From the NCBI RefSeq assembly GCF_013608025.1, contig NZ_VDLV01000052.1:597-64596 (forward strand): 64,000 bases of DNA. Reading direction: 5' to 3'. This stretch comes from Pseudomonas brassicacearum subsp. neoaurantiaca. Lineage in GTDB: Bacteria; Pseudomonadota; Gammaproteobacteria; Pseudomonadales; Pseudomonadaceae. The position numbers and the translations under genes were made by a program. Below, one piece after another: positions 52,255-60,710 of this stretch. The notes under the pieces are model-generated. The model was not told the DNA's origin. It saw only the letters and a list, made by a program, of their open reading frames with translations, and made no database searches. Every line of letters begins with the position of its first letter. The stretch's first letter is position 1.

Positions 52255-53055
52255 ATGAATTTTTCCGCATTACGTCGCAACCTGCTGGTGGGTTCGCTGG
52301 GCCTGGCATTGAGCGCCGGCCTGCTGGGGCAAGCGGTTGCCGGTGAGCAACTGCAAAAAATCAAGGACGCTGGTGAAATCAAGATTGGCCTGGAAGGCAC
52401 TTATCCACCGTTCAGTTTCGTTGATGACAGCGGAAAACTGACCGGCTTCGAAGTGGAGTTCTCCGAAGCCCTGGCCAAGGAGCTGGGTGTGAAGGTCAAG
52501 CTGCAGACCACACCATGGGCCGGCATTCTCGCCGCCCTGGAATCCAAGCGTCTGGACGCGGTGGTCAACCAAGTGACCATCTCCGAGGAGCGTAAGAAGA
52601 AATACGACTTCTCCGAGCCGTACACTGTTTCCGGTATTCAAGCGCTGGTGCTGACCAAGAAAGCCGATGAGCTGAACATCAAGAAAGCGGCTGATCTGGA
52701 CGGCAAGAAAGTCGGCGTGGGCCTGGGCACCAACTACGAACAGTGGGTCAAGGCCGAGGTACCGGGCGCCCAAGTCAAAACCTATGACGACGATCCGACC
52801 AAGTTCCAGGACCTGCGCGTCGGCCGTATCGATACCATCCTGATCGACCGTCTGGCCGCCCTGGAATATGCCAAGAAAGCCAAGGACACCACCGTCACCA
52901 GCGAAGCCTTCTCCCGCCAGGAATCCGGTATCGCCCTGCGTAAAGGCGAGCCTGAGCTGCTGGCCGCGGTGAACAAGGCCATCGAAAAACTGCGCGCCGA
53001 CGGCACGCTGAAAAAACTGTCGGAAAAATACTTCAGCGCTGACGTCACCCAATAA
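52255..53055 (+). CDS. tcyJ: Cystine ABC transporter, periplasmic binding protein
   Basis: 266 residues. Signal peptide ending LLGQAVAGE, then the SBP family 3 fold: GEIKIGLEGTYPPFSFVDDS, LTGFEVEFSEALAKELGV, DAVVNQVTISEERKKKYDFS and GTNYEQWVKAEVP. Similar to E. coli FliY/TcyJ, which binds L-cystine and D-cysteine. AGGGG precedes ATG. Its stop overlaps the permease start by one base (TAATG). Confidence 0.92.
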   Translation: MNFSALRRNLLVGSLGLALSAGLLGQAVAGEQLQKIKDAGEIKIGLEGTYPPFSFVDDSGKLTGFEVEFSEALAKELGVKVKLQTTPWAGILAALESKRLDAVVNQVTISEERKKKYDFSEPYTVSGIQALVLTKKADELNIKKAADLDGKKVGVGLGTNYEQWVKAEVPGAQVKTYDDDPTKFQDLRVGRIDTILIDRLAALEYAKKAKDTTVTSEAFSRQESGIALRKGEPELLAAVNKAIEKLRADGTLKKLSEKYFSADVTQ

Positions 53056-53720
53056 TGGAAGCAGCTCTTCAACTCGCGCTGGACTCCGCGCCCTTCCTGC
53101 TCAAGGGCGCGTATTACACGGTCATCCTCAGCCTGGGCGGCATGTTCTTCGGCTTGTTGCTGGGGTTCGGCCTGGCGCTGATGCGCCTGTCGAGCTTCAA
53201 GCTGGTGAACTGGATCGCCCGCATCTACGTGTCGTTCTTTCGCGGCACGCCGTTGCTGGTGCAGCTGTTCGTGATCTATTACGGGTTGCCGCAGTTGGGC
53301 GTCGAGCTGGACCCGCTGCCGGCGGCGCTGATTGGTTTCTCGCTGAACATGGCGGCCTATGCGTGTGAAATCCTGCGAGCCGCCATCAGCTCCATCGAGC
53401 GCGGCCAATGGGAAGCGGCGGCGAGTATCGGCATGACCCGTGCGCAGACGCTGCGCCGGGCCATCCTGCCGCAAGCCGCCCGCACCGCCCTGCCACCGTT
53501 GGGCAACAGTTTCATTTCCCTGGTCAAGGACACCGCGCTGGCGGCGACCATCCAGGTACCGGAGCTGTTTCGCCAGGCGCAGTTGATCACCGCCCGCACC
53601 TTCGAAATCTTCACCATGTATCTTGCCGCCGCGCTGATCTATTGGGTTCTTGCCACCGTGCTTTCGCACCTGCAGAACGTACTGGAAGCCCGGGTCAATC
53701 GGCACGACCAGGAGTCCTGA
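53055..53720 (+). CDS. tcyL: Cystine ABC transporter permease
   Basis: 221 residues, polar amino-acid-type (HisM/YecS) permease with four to five membrane helices. It has GAYYTVILSLGGMFFGLLLG, FFRGTPLLVQLFVIYYGLPQ and the EAA loop AAASIGMTRAQTLRRAILPQ. Coupled to tcyJ. E. coli TcyL (YecS) is the counterpart. Confidence 0.92.
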   Translation: MEAALQLALDSAPFLLKGAYYTVILSLGGMFFGLLLGFGLALMRLSSFKLVNWIARIYVSFFRGTPLLVQLFVIYYGLPQLGVELDPLPAALIGFSLNMAAYACEILRAAISSIERGQWEAAASIGMTRAQTLRRAILPQAARTALPPLGNSFISLVKDTALAATIQVPELFRQAQLITARTFEIFTMYLAAALIYWVLATVLSHLQNVLEARVNRHDQES

Positions 53721-53723
53721 CCC

Positions 53724-54485
53724 ATGATTGTCGTGGAAAAACTGACAAAGCAGTTCAAGGGTCAGGTGGTGCTCAACGGCATCGACTTGAAGATCGAAGA
53801 AGGCGAAGTGGTTGCGATCATCGGCCCCAGCGGCTCGGGCAAGACCACATTCCTGCGCTGCCTGAACTTCCTGGAAGAACCCAGCAGTGGCCGGATCAAG
53901 GTCGGCGACATCGAGATCGATGGCAGTCGCCCGCTGAACCAGCAGCAGGGCCTGGTGCGTCGCTTGCGCCAGCAGGTGGGCTTCGTGTTCCAGAACTTCA
54001 ACCTGTTCCCTCATCGCACGGCATTGGAGAATGTCACCGAAGGCCCGATCGTGGTGAAAAAGACGCCGCGCGCGGAAGCCGAGGGGTTGGGTCGCAAGCT
54101 GTTGGCCAAGGTTGGGTTGGCCGGCAAGGAAAACGCCTATCCGAGGCGCCTGTCGGGCGGTCAGCAACAGCGCGTGGCAATTGCCCGGGCGTTGGCAATG
54201 GAACCCGCGGTGATCCTCTTCGATGAGCCAACCTCGGCCCTCGACCCGGAATTGGTGGGCGAAGTATTGGCGACCATTCGCGGCCTCGCCGAAGAAAAGC
54301 GCACCATGGTCATCGTGACGCATGAGATGGGTTTCGCCCGGGATGTGGCAAACCGCGTGGTGTTCTTTGATAAAGGCGTGATCGTCGAACAAGGCGAAGC
54401 CAAGGCATTGTTCGAGGCCCCGAAAGAAGAACGTACTCGACAGTTTCTCAGCAAGTTCCTCTCAGCCGGTCACGGCGCACAATAA
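53724..54485 (+). CDS. tcyN: Cystine ABC transporter ATP-binding protein
   Basis: 253 residues. Walker A GPSGSGKTTFLRCLN, Q-loop FVFQNFNLFPHRTALENV, signature LSGGQQQRVAIARALA, Walker B ILFDEPTSALDPELVGEV and switch His in VTHEMGFARDV. Three bases after tcyL. It completes tcyJLN; a small ACTTCC/GGAAGT hairpin 20 bases after the stop has no T-run and is a weak terminator candidate. Confidence 0.93.
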   Translation: MIVVEKLTKQFKGQVVLNGIDLKIEEGEVVAIIGPSGSGKTTFLRCLNFLEEPSSGRIKVGDIEIDGSRPLNQQQGLVRRLRQQVGFVFQNFNLFPHRTALENVTEGPIVVKKTPRAEAEGLGRKLLAKVGLAGKENAYPRRLSGGQQQRVAIARALAMEPAVILFDEPTSALDPELVGEVLATIRGLAEEKRTMVIVTHEMGFARDVANRVVFFDKGVIVEQGEAKALFEAPKEERTRQFLSKFLSAGHGAQ

Positions 54486-54750
54486 GTCAGCAACATTGGC
54501 ATTACTTCCACGGAAGGAAGTAAGACTACTTGCCAGACATAGAAACGCCCACTACAAACTTACAATCCCCGCCCGCAACTTATTATCTAATATATCAAGT
54601 CAATATTTCTGACCAGCTCCGCCTCAAACGTATAGAAACCTCAATCCCGGCGCGCCGAGGAAAAGCGCACCGAGCAACACGTATTCGTAACAGCAACGCG
54701 TAGGACATTTCTGAAGCCTGACATAATCAACTTTTGCGCAAGCGCCTCTA

Positions 54751-54778
54751 TTGACACTGTAACTCCTGAGCCTATATC
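54751..54778 (+). promoter_or_regulatory. Candidate sigma-70 promoter for the gene at 54928
   Basis: A perfect TTGACA, 16 bases, then TATATC, giving a leader of about 140 bases. It is the best promoter-like site in the 442-base AT-rich gap 54486-54927, in which I see no other feature. Confidence 0.5.
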
Positions 54779-54927
54779 TAGGTGCAAACAGGTGAAGCGC
54801 ATTATTTATCCCCCAACAAAGTTGGATAAAACAACATGCAACTCACCCAAGCAATTGGATAACGCGTCATTATTCGCGCCTTCTCGCTTTTCGGAACGTA
54901 GTGCGTTTAGACATCAAGGAGAACACC

Positions 54928-55689
54928 ATGACATGTACGTCGCTTACCCCTGAATTGGCCGCACCCACCCTGGCCAGTAGCGGCATCAATATCACCAGCG
55001 CCGCGCACCTGGAAGTCGTCGTCCCGCCCTACCCCGACATGGACGCAGGCGACCTGGTCGAACTGTTCTGGGACAACTGCTACGTCGGCTCCCGCCTGCT
55101 TACGAAGACGGATGTTGGCGAAAGCATCCGCTTGCGGGTACCTGAGAGCTTCATCGTCAACGGGACCTGCCGCGTCCACTACCGTGTCATGCAAATCGGA
55201 CGAGGGCCGGCGCTCTCTGCCGCGCGACAGGTTCAGGTCAAGCTGGACTGCCCCGGCGGCCAGCCTTCGGCCTTGACCGGTGATGAAAACCAGAGCCTGG
55301 CGCCGGTGCGGATTCCCCAAGCCATCCGCCGCCAAGGCGTGAACCCGAACCAGATCAAACGTGGCGTGCCGCTGACCATCGAGCCCTACTTGAACATGGC
55401 CGCCGACGATGCGATTACCGTGCGCTGGGGCGACGTGCGCATGGATCTACCGGGGATAAAGCCTTGCGAGGTGGGCCAACCGGTCCACGTCTGGGTGCCC
55501 CCGGAAATCATCATGGAAGCAGGCGAGGACCTGCGCCTGGAAGTGACCTATTGCATCATCGACCGGGTGGGCAACAACTCCCGCTGGGCTCCGCCGCGGA
55601 CACTGAAAATCGGCTGCGCCAATCCGTATCTGAAGAATCCGCCGAAAGCCCCGCTCATGGCCGCTGAACCGCGACACCGGGCGCCTTGA
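54928..55689 (+). CDS. Orphan protein with two tandem Ig-like (beta-sandwich) units
   Basis: 253 residues. AAGGAG six bases before ATG fixes the start. Two related units are visible: about 30-125 (PYPDMDAGDLVELFWDNCYV, then VGESIRLRVPESFI, RVHYRVMQIGRGPALSAA, VQVKLDCPGG) and about 150-245 (PYLNMAADDAITVRWGDVRM, VGQPVHVWVPPEIIMEAG, LEVTYCIIDRVGNNSRW, TLKIGCANP). They share PYxxM, W/G and a closing Cys. The fold looks like paired beta-sandwiches. No signal peptide or membrane segment. Similar proteins occur in fluorescent pseudomonads as far as I recall, without known function. It stands alone between tcyN and the SfnB-like cluster. Confidence 0.75.
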   Translation: MTCTSLTPELAAPTLASSGINITSAAHLEVVVPPYPDMDAGDLVELFWDNCYVGSRLLTKTDVGESIRLRVPESFIVNGTCRVHYRVMQIGRGPALSAARQVQVKLDCPGGQPSALTGDENQSLAPVRIPQAIRRQGVNPNQIKRGVPLTIEPYLNMAADDAITVRWGDVRMDLPGIKPCEVGQPVHVWVPPEIIMEAGEDLRLEVTYCIIDRVGNNSRWAPPRTLKIGCANPYLKNPPKAPLMAAEPRHRAP

Positions 55690-55875
55690 TGCGTTTTCTC
55701 ATGCAGTCGTATCTGCACAGGCAACACCGCATGACAAATCCAACCTATAGTTATTCCTAAAGGTTAGTTCAAAAACGATATCTACACGTTTAGGGTATAT
55801 AAACCGGACCACCGGACATTCTGGATTTTCGCTCGCCGCATTCATCGCGGTGTTTTCTTGAGATGTGAGGTGGGT

Positions 55876-55944
55876 ATGGTACGGAACACAATCACCCCAG
55901 TGCAGAGCGCCAAGGCCCTGCACGCAGCCACGGAGCGGCTGTGA
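55876..55944 (+). CDS. Possible 22-codon leader ORF coupled to the SfnB-like gene
   Basis: ATG with GAGG five bases ahead, encoding MVRNTITPVQSAKALHAATE plus RL, whose TGA overlaps the next ATG by one base (TGATG). It could set translation of the flavoenzyme by coupling. It has no run of Cys or Met codons, so a classic attenuator is not indicated. It may also be chance. Confidence 0.35.
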   Translation: MVRNTITPVQSAKALHAATERL

Positions 55945-57185
55945 TGTCCGATTTGGCCCAGGCAAAGGTCCAGAGCGACCAAGACATCGCGCCGCTGTTA
56001 CTGCCGGCACAGATACTGCGCAACGATGCGGAAGCGATCGAGGCCGCTCATCAATTGGCCCAGGTCGCGCGCCAGCAAGCCGCGCGTCGCGATCAGCAGC
56101 GCAAGTTGCCTTGGTCGGAAATCGAGCAATTCACTCGTAGCGGGCTCGGCAGCATTGCCGTTCCTCGCGAATACGGCGGACCGCAAGTCTCCTCAGTTAC
56201 CGTTGCCGAAGTGTTCGCAATCATTTCGGCGGCAGACCCGGCCCTCGGCCAGATTCCACAGAACCAGTTCGGCGTGCTCCAACTGATTCTCGCCACCGGC
56301 ACCGAACGACAAAAGAAGATTCTCCTGCAGAGCCTGCTCGAAGGCTGGCGCATCGGCAATGCCGGACCGGAGCGCGGCACCCGCAACACCTTGGAGCTCA
56401 AGGCGCGGATCACGGCCGACGGCGACGGTTTTGTCATCAATGGCCAGAAGTTCTATTCCACCGGCGCGCTGTTCGCCCATTGGGTCGCCGTCAAGGCTTT
56501 GAATGACGAGGGTCGCCAGGTGTTGGCCTTCATTCGACGTGGTACTCCAGGCCTGCGCATCGTCGATGACTGGTCGGGCTTCGGCCAGCGCACCACGGCC
56601 AGCGGCACGGTGCTGCTGAACAATGTGCGGGTCGACGCCGAGCTGGTGTTGGACAACTGGCGCATCAATGACACGCCCAACGTGCAAGGCGCATTTTCGC
56701 AACTGATCCAGGCGGCGATTGACCTGGGCATCGCCCGGGGCGCCATCGATGACGCAATCGCGTTCGTCCGTGAACGCGCCCGTCCTTGGATCGAGGCCAA
56801 GGTCGAGCGGGCCAGCGATGACCTGTACGTCATCGCCGATGTCGGCAAGCTGAAGATCGAACTGCACGCCGCCGAGGCGTTGCTGCGCAAGGCCGGGCGA
56901 GTCCTCGATCAGGTCAACGCCGCGCCGATCACCGAACAGTCCGCGGCCCGCGCCTCGATAGCCGTGGCCGAAGCCAAGGTGCTGACCACCGAGATTGCCC
57001 TGCAAGCCAGCGAAAAGCTCTTCGAACTGGCCGGCAGCCGCGCGACCCTCGCCGAATTCAATCTTGATCGCCACTGGCGCAACGCGCGGGTCCACACCCT
57101 GCACGACCCGGTGCGTTGGAAATACCACGCGGTCGGCGACTACCGCTTGAACGGCACCTTGCCGGCCCGGCATTCCTGGATCTGA
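55944..57185 (+). CDS. SfnB-like acyl-CoA-dehydrogenase-fold flavoenzyme, first copy
   Basis: 413 residues. The fold is the acyl-CoA dehydrogenase/DszC type: N-terminal helical part, FTRSGLGSIAVPREYGGPQV, AADPALGQIPQNQFGVLQL, the middle beta domain GFVINGQKFYSTGALFAHWV, and C-terminal LDRHWRNARVHTLHDPVRWK YHAVG. SfnB-family proteins are FMNH2-dependent-type enzymes linked to use of dimethyl sulfone and other organosulfur in Pseudomonas. GGAG nine bases before ATG. It is the first of two tandem paralogs, 23 bases apart. Confidence 0.82.
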   Translation: MSDLAQAKVQSDQDIAPLLLPAQILRNDAEAIEAAHQLAQVARQQAARRDQQRKLPWSEIEQFTRSGLGSIAVPREYGGPQVSSVTVAEVFAIISAADPALGQIPQNQFGVLQLILATGTERQKKILLQSLLEGWRIGNAGPERGTRNTLELKARITADGDGFVINGQKFYSTGALFAHWVAVKALNDEGRQVLAFIRRGTPGLRIVDDWSGFGQRTTASGTVLLNNVRVDAELVLDNWRINDTPNVQGAFSQLIQAAIDLGIARGAIDDAIAFVRERARPWIEAKVERASDDLYVIADVGKLKIELHAAEALLRKAGRVLDQVNAAPITEQSAARASIAVAEAKVLTTEIALQASEKLFELAGSRATLAEFNLDRHWRNARVHTLHDPVRWKYHAVGDYRLNGTLPARHSWI

Positions 57186-57208
57186 CGACCCGACCTCTGG
57201 AGCAGCAC

Positions 57209-58402
57209 ATGACGCTTTCCCAACACGTCGCGGTGATTACCAGCGATGAACAAGCCCTGATTGTCGCCAGCGACCTGGCCGAAGATTTCAAGCGCGACAG
57301 TGCCCTGCGCGACCGCGAACGGCGCCTGCCGCACCCGGAACTCGAGGCGTTCTCACGCTCTGGCCTGTGGGGCATCAGCGTGCCCAAGGCCTATGGCGGC
57401 GCGGGCGTATCCAACGTCACGCTGGCCAAGGTCGTTGCGCTGATCTCCCAGGCCGACGGCTCGCTCGGCCAGATTCCGCAAAATCATTTCTATGCGCTGG
57501 AAGTGCTGCGGGTCAACGGCAGCGAAGCCCAGAAGCAGCGGTTGTACGCCGAGGTGCTGGCCGGCCAGCGGTTCGGCAATGCCCTTGCCGAGCTCGGGAC
57601 CCGGACGGCCCATGACCGCATCACCCAGCTGCGCCGCGACGGCGATGGTTATCGCATCAATGGTCGCAAGTTCTACGCCACCGGGGCGATCTACGCCCAG
57701 CGCATCCCCACCTCGGTGGTGGATGAGAACGGTGTGCAGCAGTTGGCGTTCGTCCCGCGCAACAGCAAAGGCCTGACGGTGATCGACGACTGGAGCGGTT
57801 TCGGCCAGCGCACCACGGGCAGCGGCTCGGTGGTCTTCGAGGATGTCCAGGTCGGTGCCGAGGACATCGTGCCCTTCCAGAGCGCCTTCGAACGCCCAAC
57901 CCCGGTAGGCCCGCTGGCGCAGATCCTTCACGCCGCCATCGATACCGGCATCGCCCGCGCCGCCTATGAAGACACCTTGCATTTTGTCCGCCACAAAACC
58001 CGGCCATGGATCGACGCCACCACTGACGTCGCGACCCAGGACCCACATACCCTCAAGAGCTTCGGTCACCTGAGCATTCGCTTGCACGCCGCCGAAGCCT
58101 TGCTGGAACGCGCCGGAGAATTCCTCGACCGCGCCCAGGCTGACACGAACGCAGAAACGGTAGCAGCGGCCTCGATTGCGGTGGCAGAAGCCCGGGCGAT
58201 CAGCACGGAAATCTCCCTGGCGGCTGGCAGCACGCTGTTCGAACTGGCCGGCAGCCAGGCGACCCTGGCCGAACATGGCCTCGACCGTCACTGGCGCAAC
58301 GCCCGGGTGCATACCTTGCACGACCCGGTGCGCTGGAAATATCACGCGGTCGGCAACTTCTACCTCAACGATGAAAAACCGCCGCTGCGGGGGACGATCT
58401 GA
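57209..58402 (+). CDS. sfnB: SfnB-like acyl-CoA-dehydrogenase-fold flavoenzyme, second copy
   Basis: 397 residues and clearly a paralog of the gene before it: LPHPELEAFSRSGLWGISVP, YGGAGVSNVTLAKVVALISQ, ADGSLGQIPQNHFYALEVL, YRINGRKFYATGAIYAQRIP, WSGFGQRTTGSGSVVFEDV and the same HWRNARVHTLHDPVRWKYH end. This copy fits the usual SfnB length. GGAG eight bases before ATG 57209. Its stop overlaps the monooxygenase start (TGATG). Expected to act on a sulfur compound with reduced flavin; substrate unproven. Confidence 0.82.
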   Translation: MTLSQHVAVITSDEQALIVASDLAEDFKRDSALRDRERRLPHPELEAFSRSGLWGISVPKAYGGAGVSNVTLAKVVALISQADGSLGQIPQNHFYALEVLRVNGSEAQKQRLYAEVLAGQRFGNALAELGTRTAHDRITQLRRDGDGYRINGRKFYATGAIYAQRIPTSVVDENGVQQLAFVPRNSKGLTVIDDWSGFGQRTTGSGSVVFEDVQVGAEDIVPFQSAFERPTPVGPLAQILHAAIDTGIARAAYEDTLHFVRHKTRPWIDATTDVATQDPHTLKSFGHLSIRLHAAEALLERAGEFLDRAQADTNAETVAAASIAVAEARAISTEISLAAGSTLFELAGSQATLAEHGLDRHWRNARVHTLHDPVRWKYHAVGNFYLNDEKPPLRGTI

Positions 58403-59760
58403 TGGCGGCCGGCAAGAAAAAAATTCTCCTCAATGCGTTCAACATGAACTGCATCGGGCATATCAATCATGGCCTGTGGACCCATCCACAGGACACTTCG
58501 ACCCAGTACAACACCATCGAATACTGGACCGGGCTGGCCCAGTTGTTGGAGCGCGGTTTGTTCGATGGCTTGTTCATTGCCGATATCGTCGGGGTCTATG
58601 ACGTTTATCAGCAATCGGTGGATGTCACGCTGAAAGAGTCGATCCAACTGCCGGTCAACGACCCGCTGCTGCTGGTCTCGGCGATGGCTGCCGTGACGAA
58701 GAACCTCGGCTTCGGCCTCACGGCCAACTTGACCTACGAACCACCGTACCTGTTCGCCCGGCGCATGAGCACGCTGGATCACCTGAGTCGCGGCAGGGTC
58801 GGCTGGAACATCGTCACCGGCTACCTGGACAGCGCCGCCAAGGCCATGGGCCTCACTGCGCAAGTCGAACATGACCGCCGCTACGACCAGGCCGACGAGT
58901 ACCTGCAAGTGCTCTACAAGCTGTGGGAAGGCAGTTGGGAAAACGACGCGGTCATCAACGATCGCGAGCAGCGGATCTATGCCCAGCCAGAGAAGGTGCA
59001 CAAGGTCCGGCATCATGGCGAGTTCTATCAGGTCGAAGGCTACCACCTCTGCGAACCCTCGCCGCAACGCACACCCGTGCTGTTCCAGGCCGGCAGCTCG
59101 GAGCGGGGTCTGCTGTTTGCCGGGCGTCACGCCGAATGCGTGTTCATCAGCGGCCAGAACAAACCGGCGACCAAGGTCCAAGTGGACAAGGTCCGAGCCA
59201 GTGCCATCGAGGCCGGGCGCAACCCTGAGGACATCAAGGTCTTCATGGGCCTCAACGTGATCGTCGGCGAGACCGAAGTGGCCGCCTGGGCCAAGCATGC
59301 CGAGTACCTGGGCTACGCCAGCGCCGAGGCCGGCGTGGCGCATTTTTCCGCGTCGACGGGCATCGATTTTTCCGCGTACGAACTGGACGAACCGATCCAG
59401 TACGTGAAGAGCAACGCCATCCAGTCCGCCACCAAGACCCTGCAAAACAACGATTGGACCCGCCGCAAATTGCTGGAGCAACACGCCTTGGGCGGGCGCT
59501 ACATCACCGTGGTCGGCTCGCCCGAACAGGTCGCCGATGAGCTGGAATCCTGGATCGCCGAAACCGGCCTCGATGGCTTCAACCTGACCCGCATCGTCAC
59601 GCCGCAAAGCTACGTGGATTTCATCGACCTGGTGGTTCCCGAGCTGCAGCGACGCGGGTCGTACAAGACCGAATACGACAACGGTCCACTGCGCGAAAAG
59701 CTGTTTCACACGGGGGCTCATTTGCCCGAACAACACACCGGCTCAACCTACCGGCACTGA
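58402..59760 (+). CDS. LLM-class flavin monooxygenase, NtaA/SnaA/DszA family
   Basis: 452 residues. Luciferase-like TIM barrel with the NtaA/DszA hallmarks: KKILLNAFNMNCIGHINHGL WTHP, AQLLERGLFDGLFIADIVGV, FARRMSTLDHLSRGRVGWNI VTGYLDSAAKAMG, and VLFQAGSSERGLLFAGRHAE. Enzymes of this family use FMNH2 and O2 to open C-S or C-N bonds (dibenzothiophene sulfone, nitrilotriacetate). The coupled SfnB genes and the importer downstream argue for organosulfur. The flavin reductase partner is not in this cluster. Confidence 0.85.
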   Translation: MAAGKKKILLNAFNMNCIGHINHGLWTHPQDTSTQYNTIEYWTGLAQLLERGLFDGLFIADIVGVYDVYQQSVDVTLKESIQLPVNDPLLLVSAMAAVTKNLGFGLTANLTYEPPYLFARRMSTLDHLSRGRVGWNIVTGYLDSAAKAMGLTAQVEHDRRYDQADEYLQVLYKLWEGSWENDAVINDREQRIYAQPEKVHKVRHHGEFYQVEGYHLCEPSPQRTPVLFQAGSSERGLLFAGRHAECVFISGQNKPATKVQVDKVRASAIEAGRNPEDIKVFMGLNVIVGETEVAAWAKHAEYLGYASAEAGVAHFSASTGIDFSAYELDEPIQYVKSNAIQSATKTLQNNDWTRRKLLEQHALGGRYITVVGSPEQVADELESWIAETGLDGFNLTRIVTPQSYVDFIDLVVPELQRRGSYKTEYDNGPLREKLFHTGAHLPEQHTGSTYRH

Positions 59761-59764
59761 CCCC

Positions 59765-59858
59765 GTGGCGAGGGAGCTTGCTCCCGCTGGTGGGCGAAGC
59801 CCGCCCAAAAAAGCTTGGGGCTACTTCGTAGCCCAGCGGGAGCAAGCTCCCTTGCCAC
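59765..59858. repeat. REP pair, GTGGCGAGGGAGC family
   Basis: Inverted pair (right arm with one change, CTTGCCAC) that fills the gap between the monooxygenase and the metQ-like gene. Confidence 0.88.
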
Positions 59859-59898
59859 AAAAGCACAGACTCAATAATCGATGACTGGGATACCCGAC

Positions 59899-60708
59899 AT
59901 GACCAAGCACTTCCTCACTCTGCCAGTCAAAACCCTGGCCCTGGCTCTCGGCCTGTTCAGCTCGGCGCTGTTTGCCGCCGACGCCCCGCTGAAAATCGGC
60001 ACCACCGCCGCGTTCGCCATTCCCTTGGAGGCAGCGGTGCAAGAAGCCGACAAACAAGGCCTCAAAGTCGAACTGGTGGAGTTCAGCGACTGGATCGCGC
60101 CCAACGTCAGCCTCGCTTCGGGTGACATCGACGTGAATTATTTCCAGCACATCCCCTTCCTGGAAAACGCCAAGGCCGCCGCTGGTTTCGACCTGGTGCC
60201 CTTCGCCCCGGGCATCATCAACAACGTCGGCCTCTACTCGAAGAAGTACAAAAGTTTCGCCGAGTTGCCGGAAGGCGCCAGCGTCGCCATTGCCAACGAC
60301 CCGATCAACAGCGGACGTGGCTTGCAGTTGCTGGCCAAGGCCGGGCTGATCACGCTCAAGCCAGGGGTCGGCTACAAAGCCACCGAAGATGACATCGTGG
60401 CCAACCCGAAGAAGCTCAAGATTCTGCAAGTCGAAGCGGTACAACTGGTGCGCGCCTACGAAGACGCTGATCTGGTGCAGGGCTATCCGGCCTACATTCG
60501 TCTGGCGAACACCTTCGATGCGACTTCCGCGTTGCTGTTCGACGGCCTGGACCACAAGGAGTACGTCATCCAGTTCGTGATCCAGCCCAAGAGCAAGGAC
60601 GACCCGCGACTGATCAAGTTCGTCGATATCTACCAGCATTCGCCCGCTGTGCGCGCAGCCTTGGACAAGGCCCACGGCAAGCTCTACCAAGCCGGCTGGG
60701 AAGGCTGA
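59899..60708 (+). CDS. metQ: MetQ/NlpA-family substrate-binding protein
   Basis: 269 residues. Signal peptide MTKHFLTLPVKTLALALGLFSSALFAAD with no lipobox Cys, so it is probably free in the periplasm and not a lipoprotein like E. coli MetQ. The NlpA fold is clear: LKIGTTAAFAIPLEAAVQEA, VELVEFSDWIAPNVSLASGD, IDVNYFQHIPFLENAKAA and ANDPINSGRGLQLLAKAGLI. Start ATG 59899 is chosen for the signal peptide; ATG 59881 is in frame. Linked to metN and metI, it imports methionine or a related sulfur compound. Confidence 0.85.
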   Translation: MTKHFLTLPVKTLALALGLFSSALFAADAPLKIGTTAAFAIPLEAAVQEADKQGLKVELVEFSDWIAPNVSLASGDIDVNYFQHIPFLENAKAAAGFDLVPFAPGIINNVGLYSKKYKSFAELPEGASVAIANDPINSGRGLQLLAKAGLITLKPGVGYKATEDDIVANPKKLKILQVEAVQLVRAYEDADLVQGYPAYIRLANTFDATSALLFDGLDHKEYVIQFVIQPKSKDDPRLIKFVDIYQHSPAVRAALDKAHGKLYQAGWEG

Positions 60709-60710
60709 AC

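Noticed and set aside
55690..55943. Sigma-54 (-24/-12) promoter for the SfnB-like operon
   Set aside because: TGGTACGG at about 55877 resembles a -24 element, but no TTGC/TTGCA lies at the required distance. A sigma-70 start near the TATATAAA at about 55795 is as likely.
59761..59898. A SAM-type or methionine riboswitch ahead of metQ
   Set aside because: The gap is filled by a REP pair and has no riboswitch-like core; the hairpin seen is the REP pair itself.
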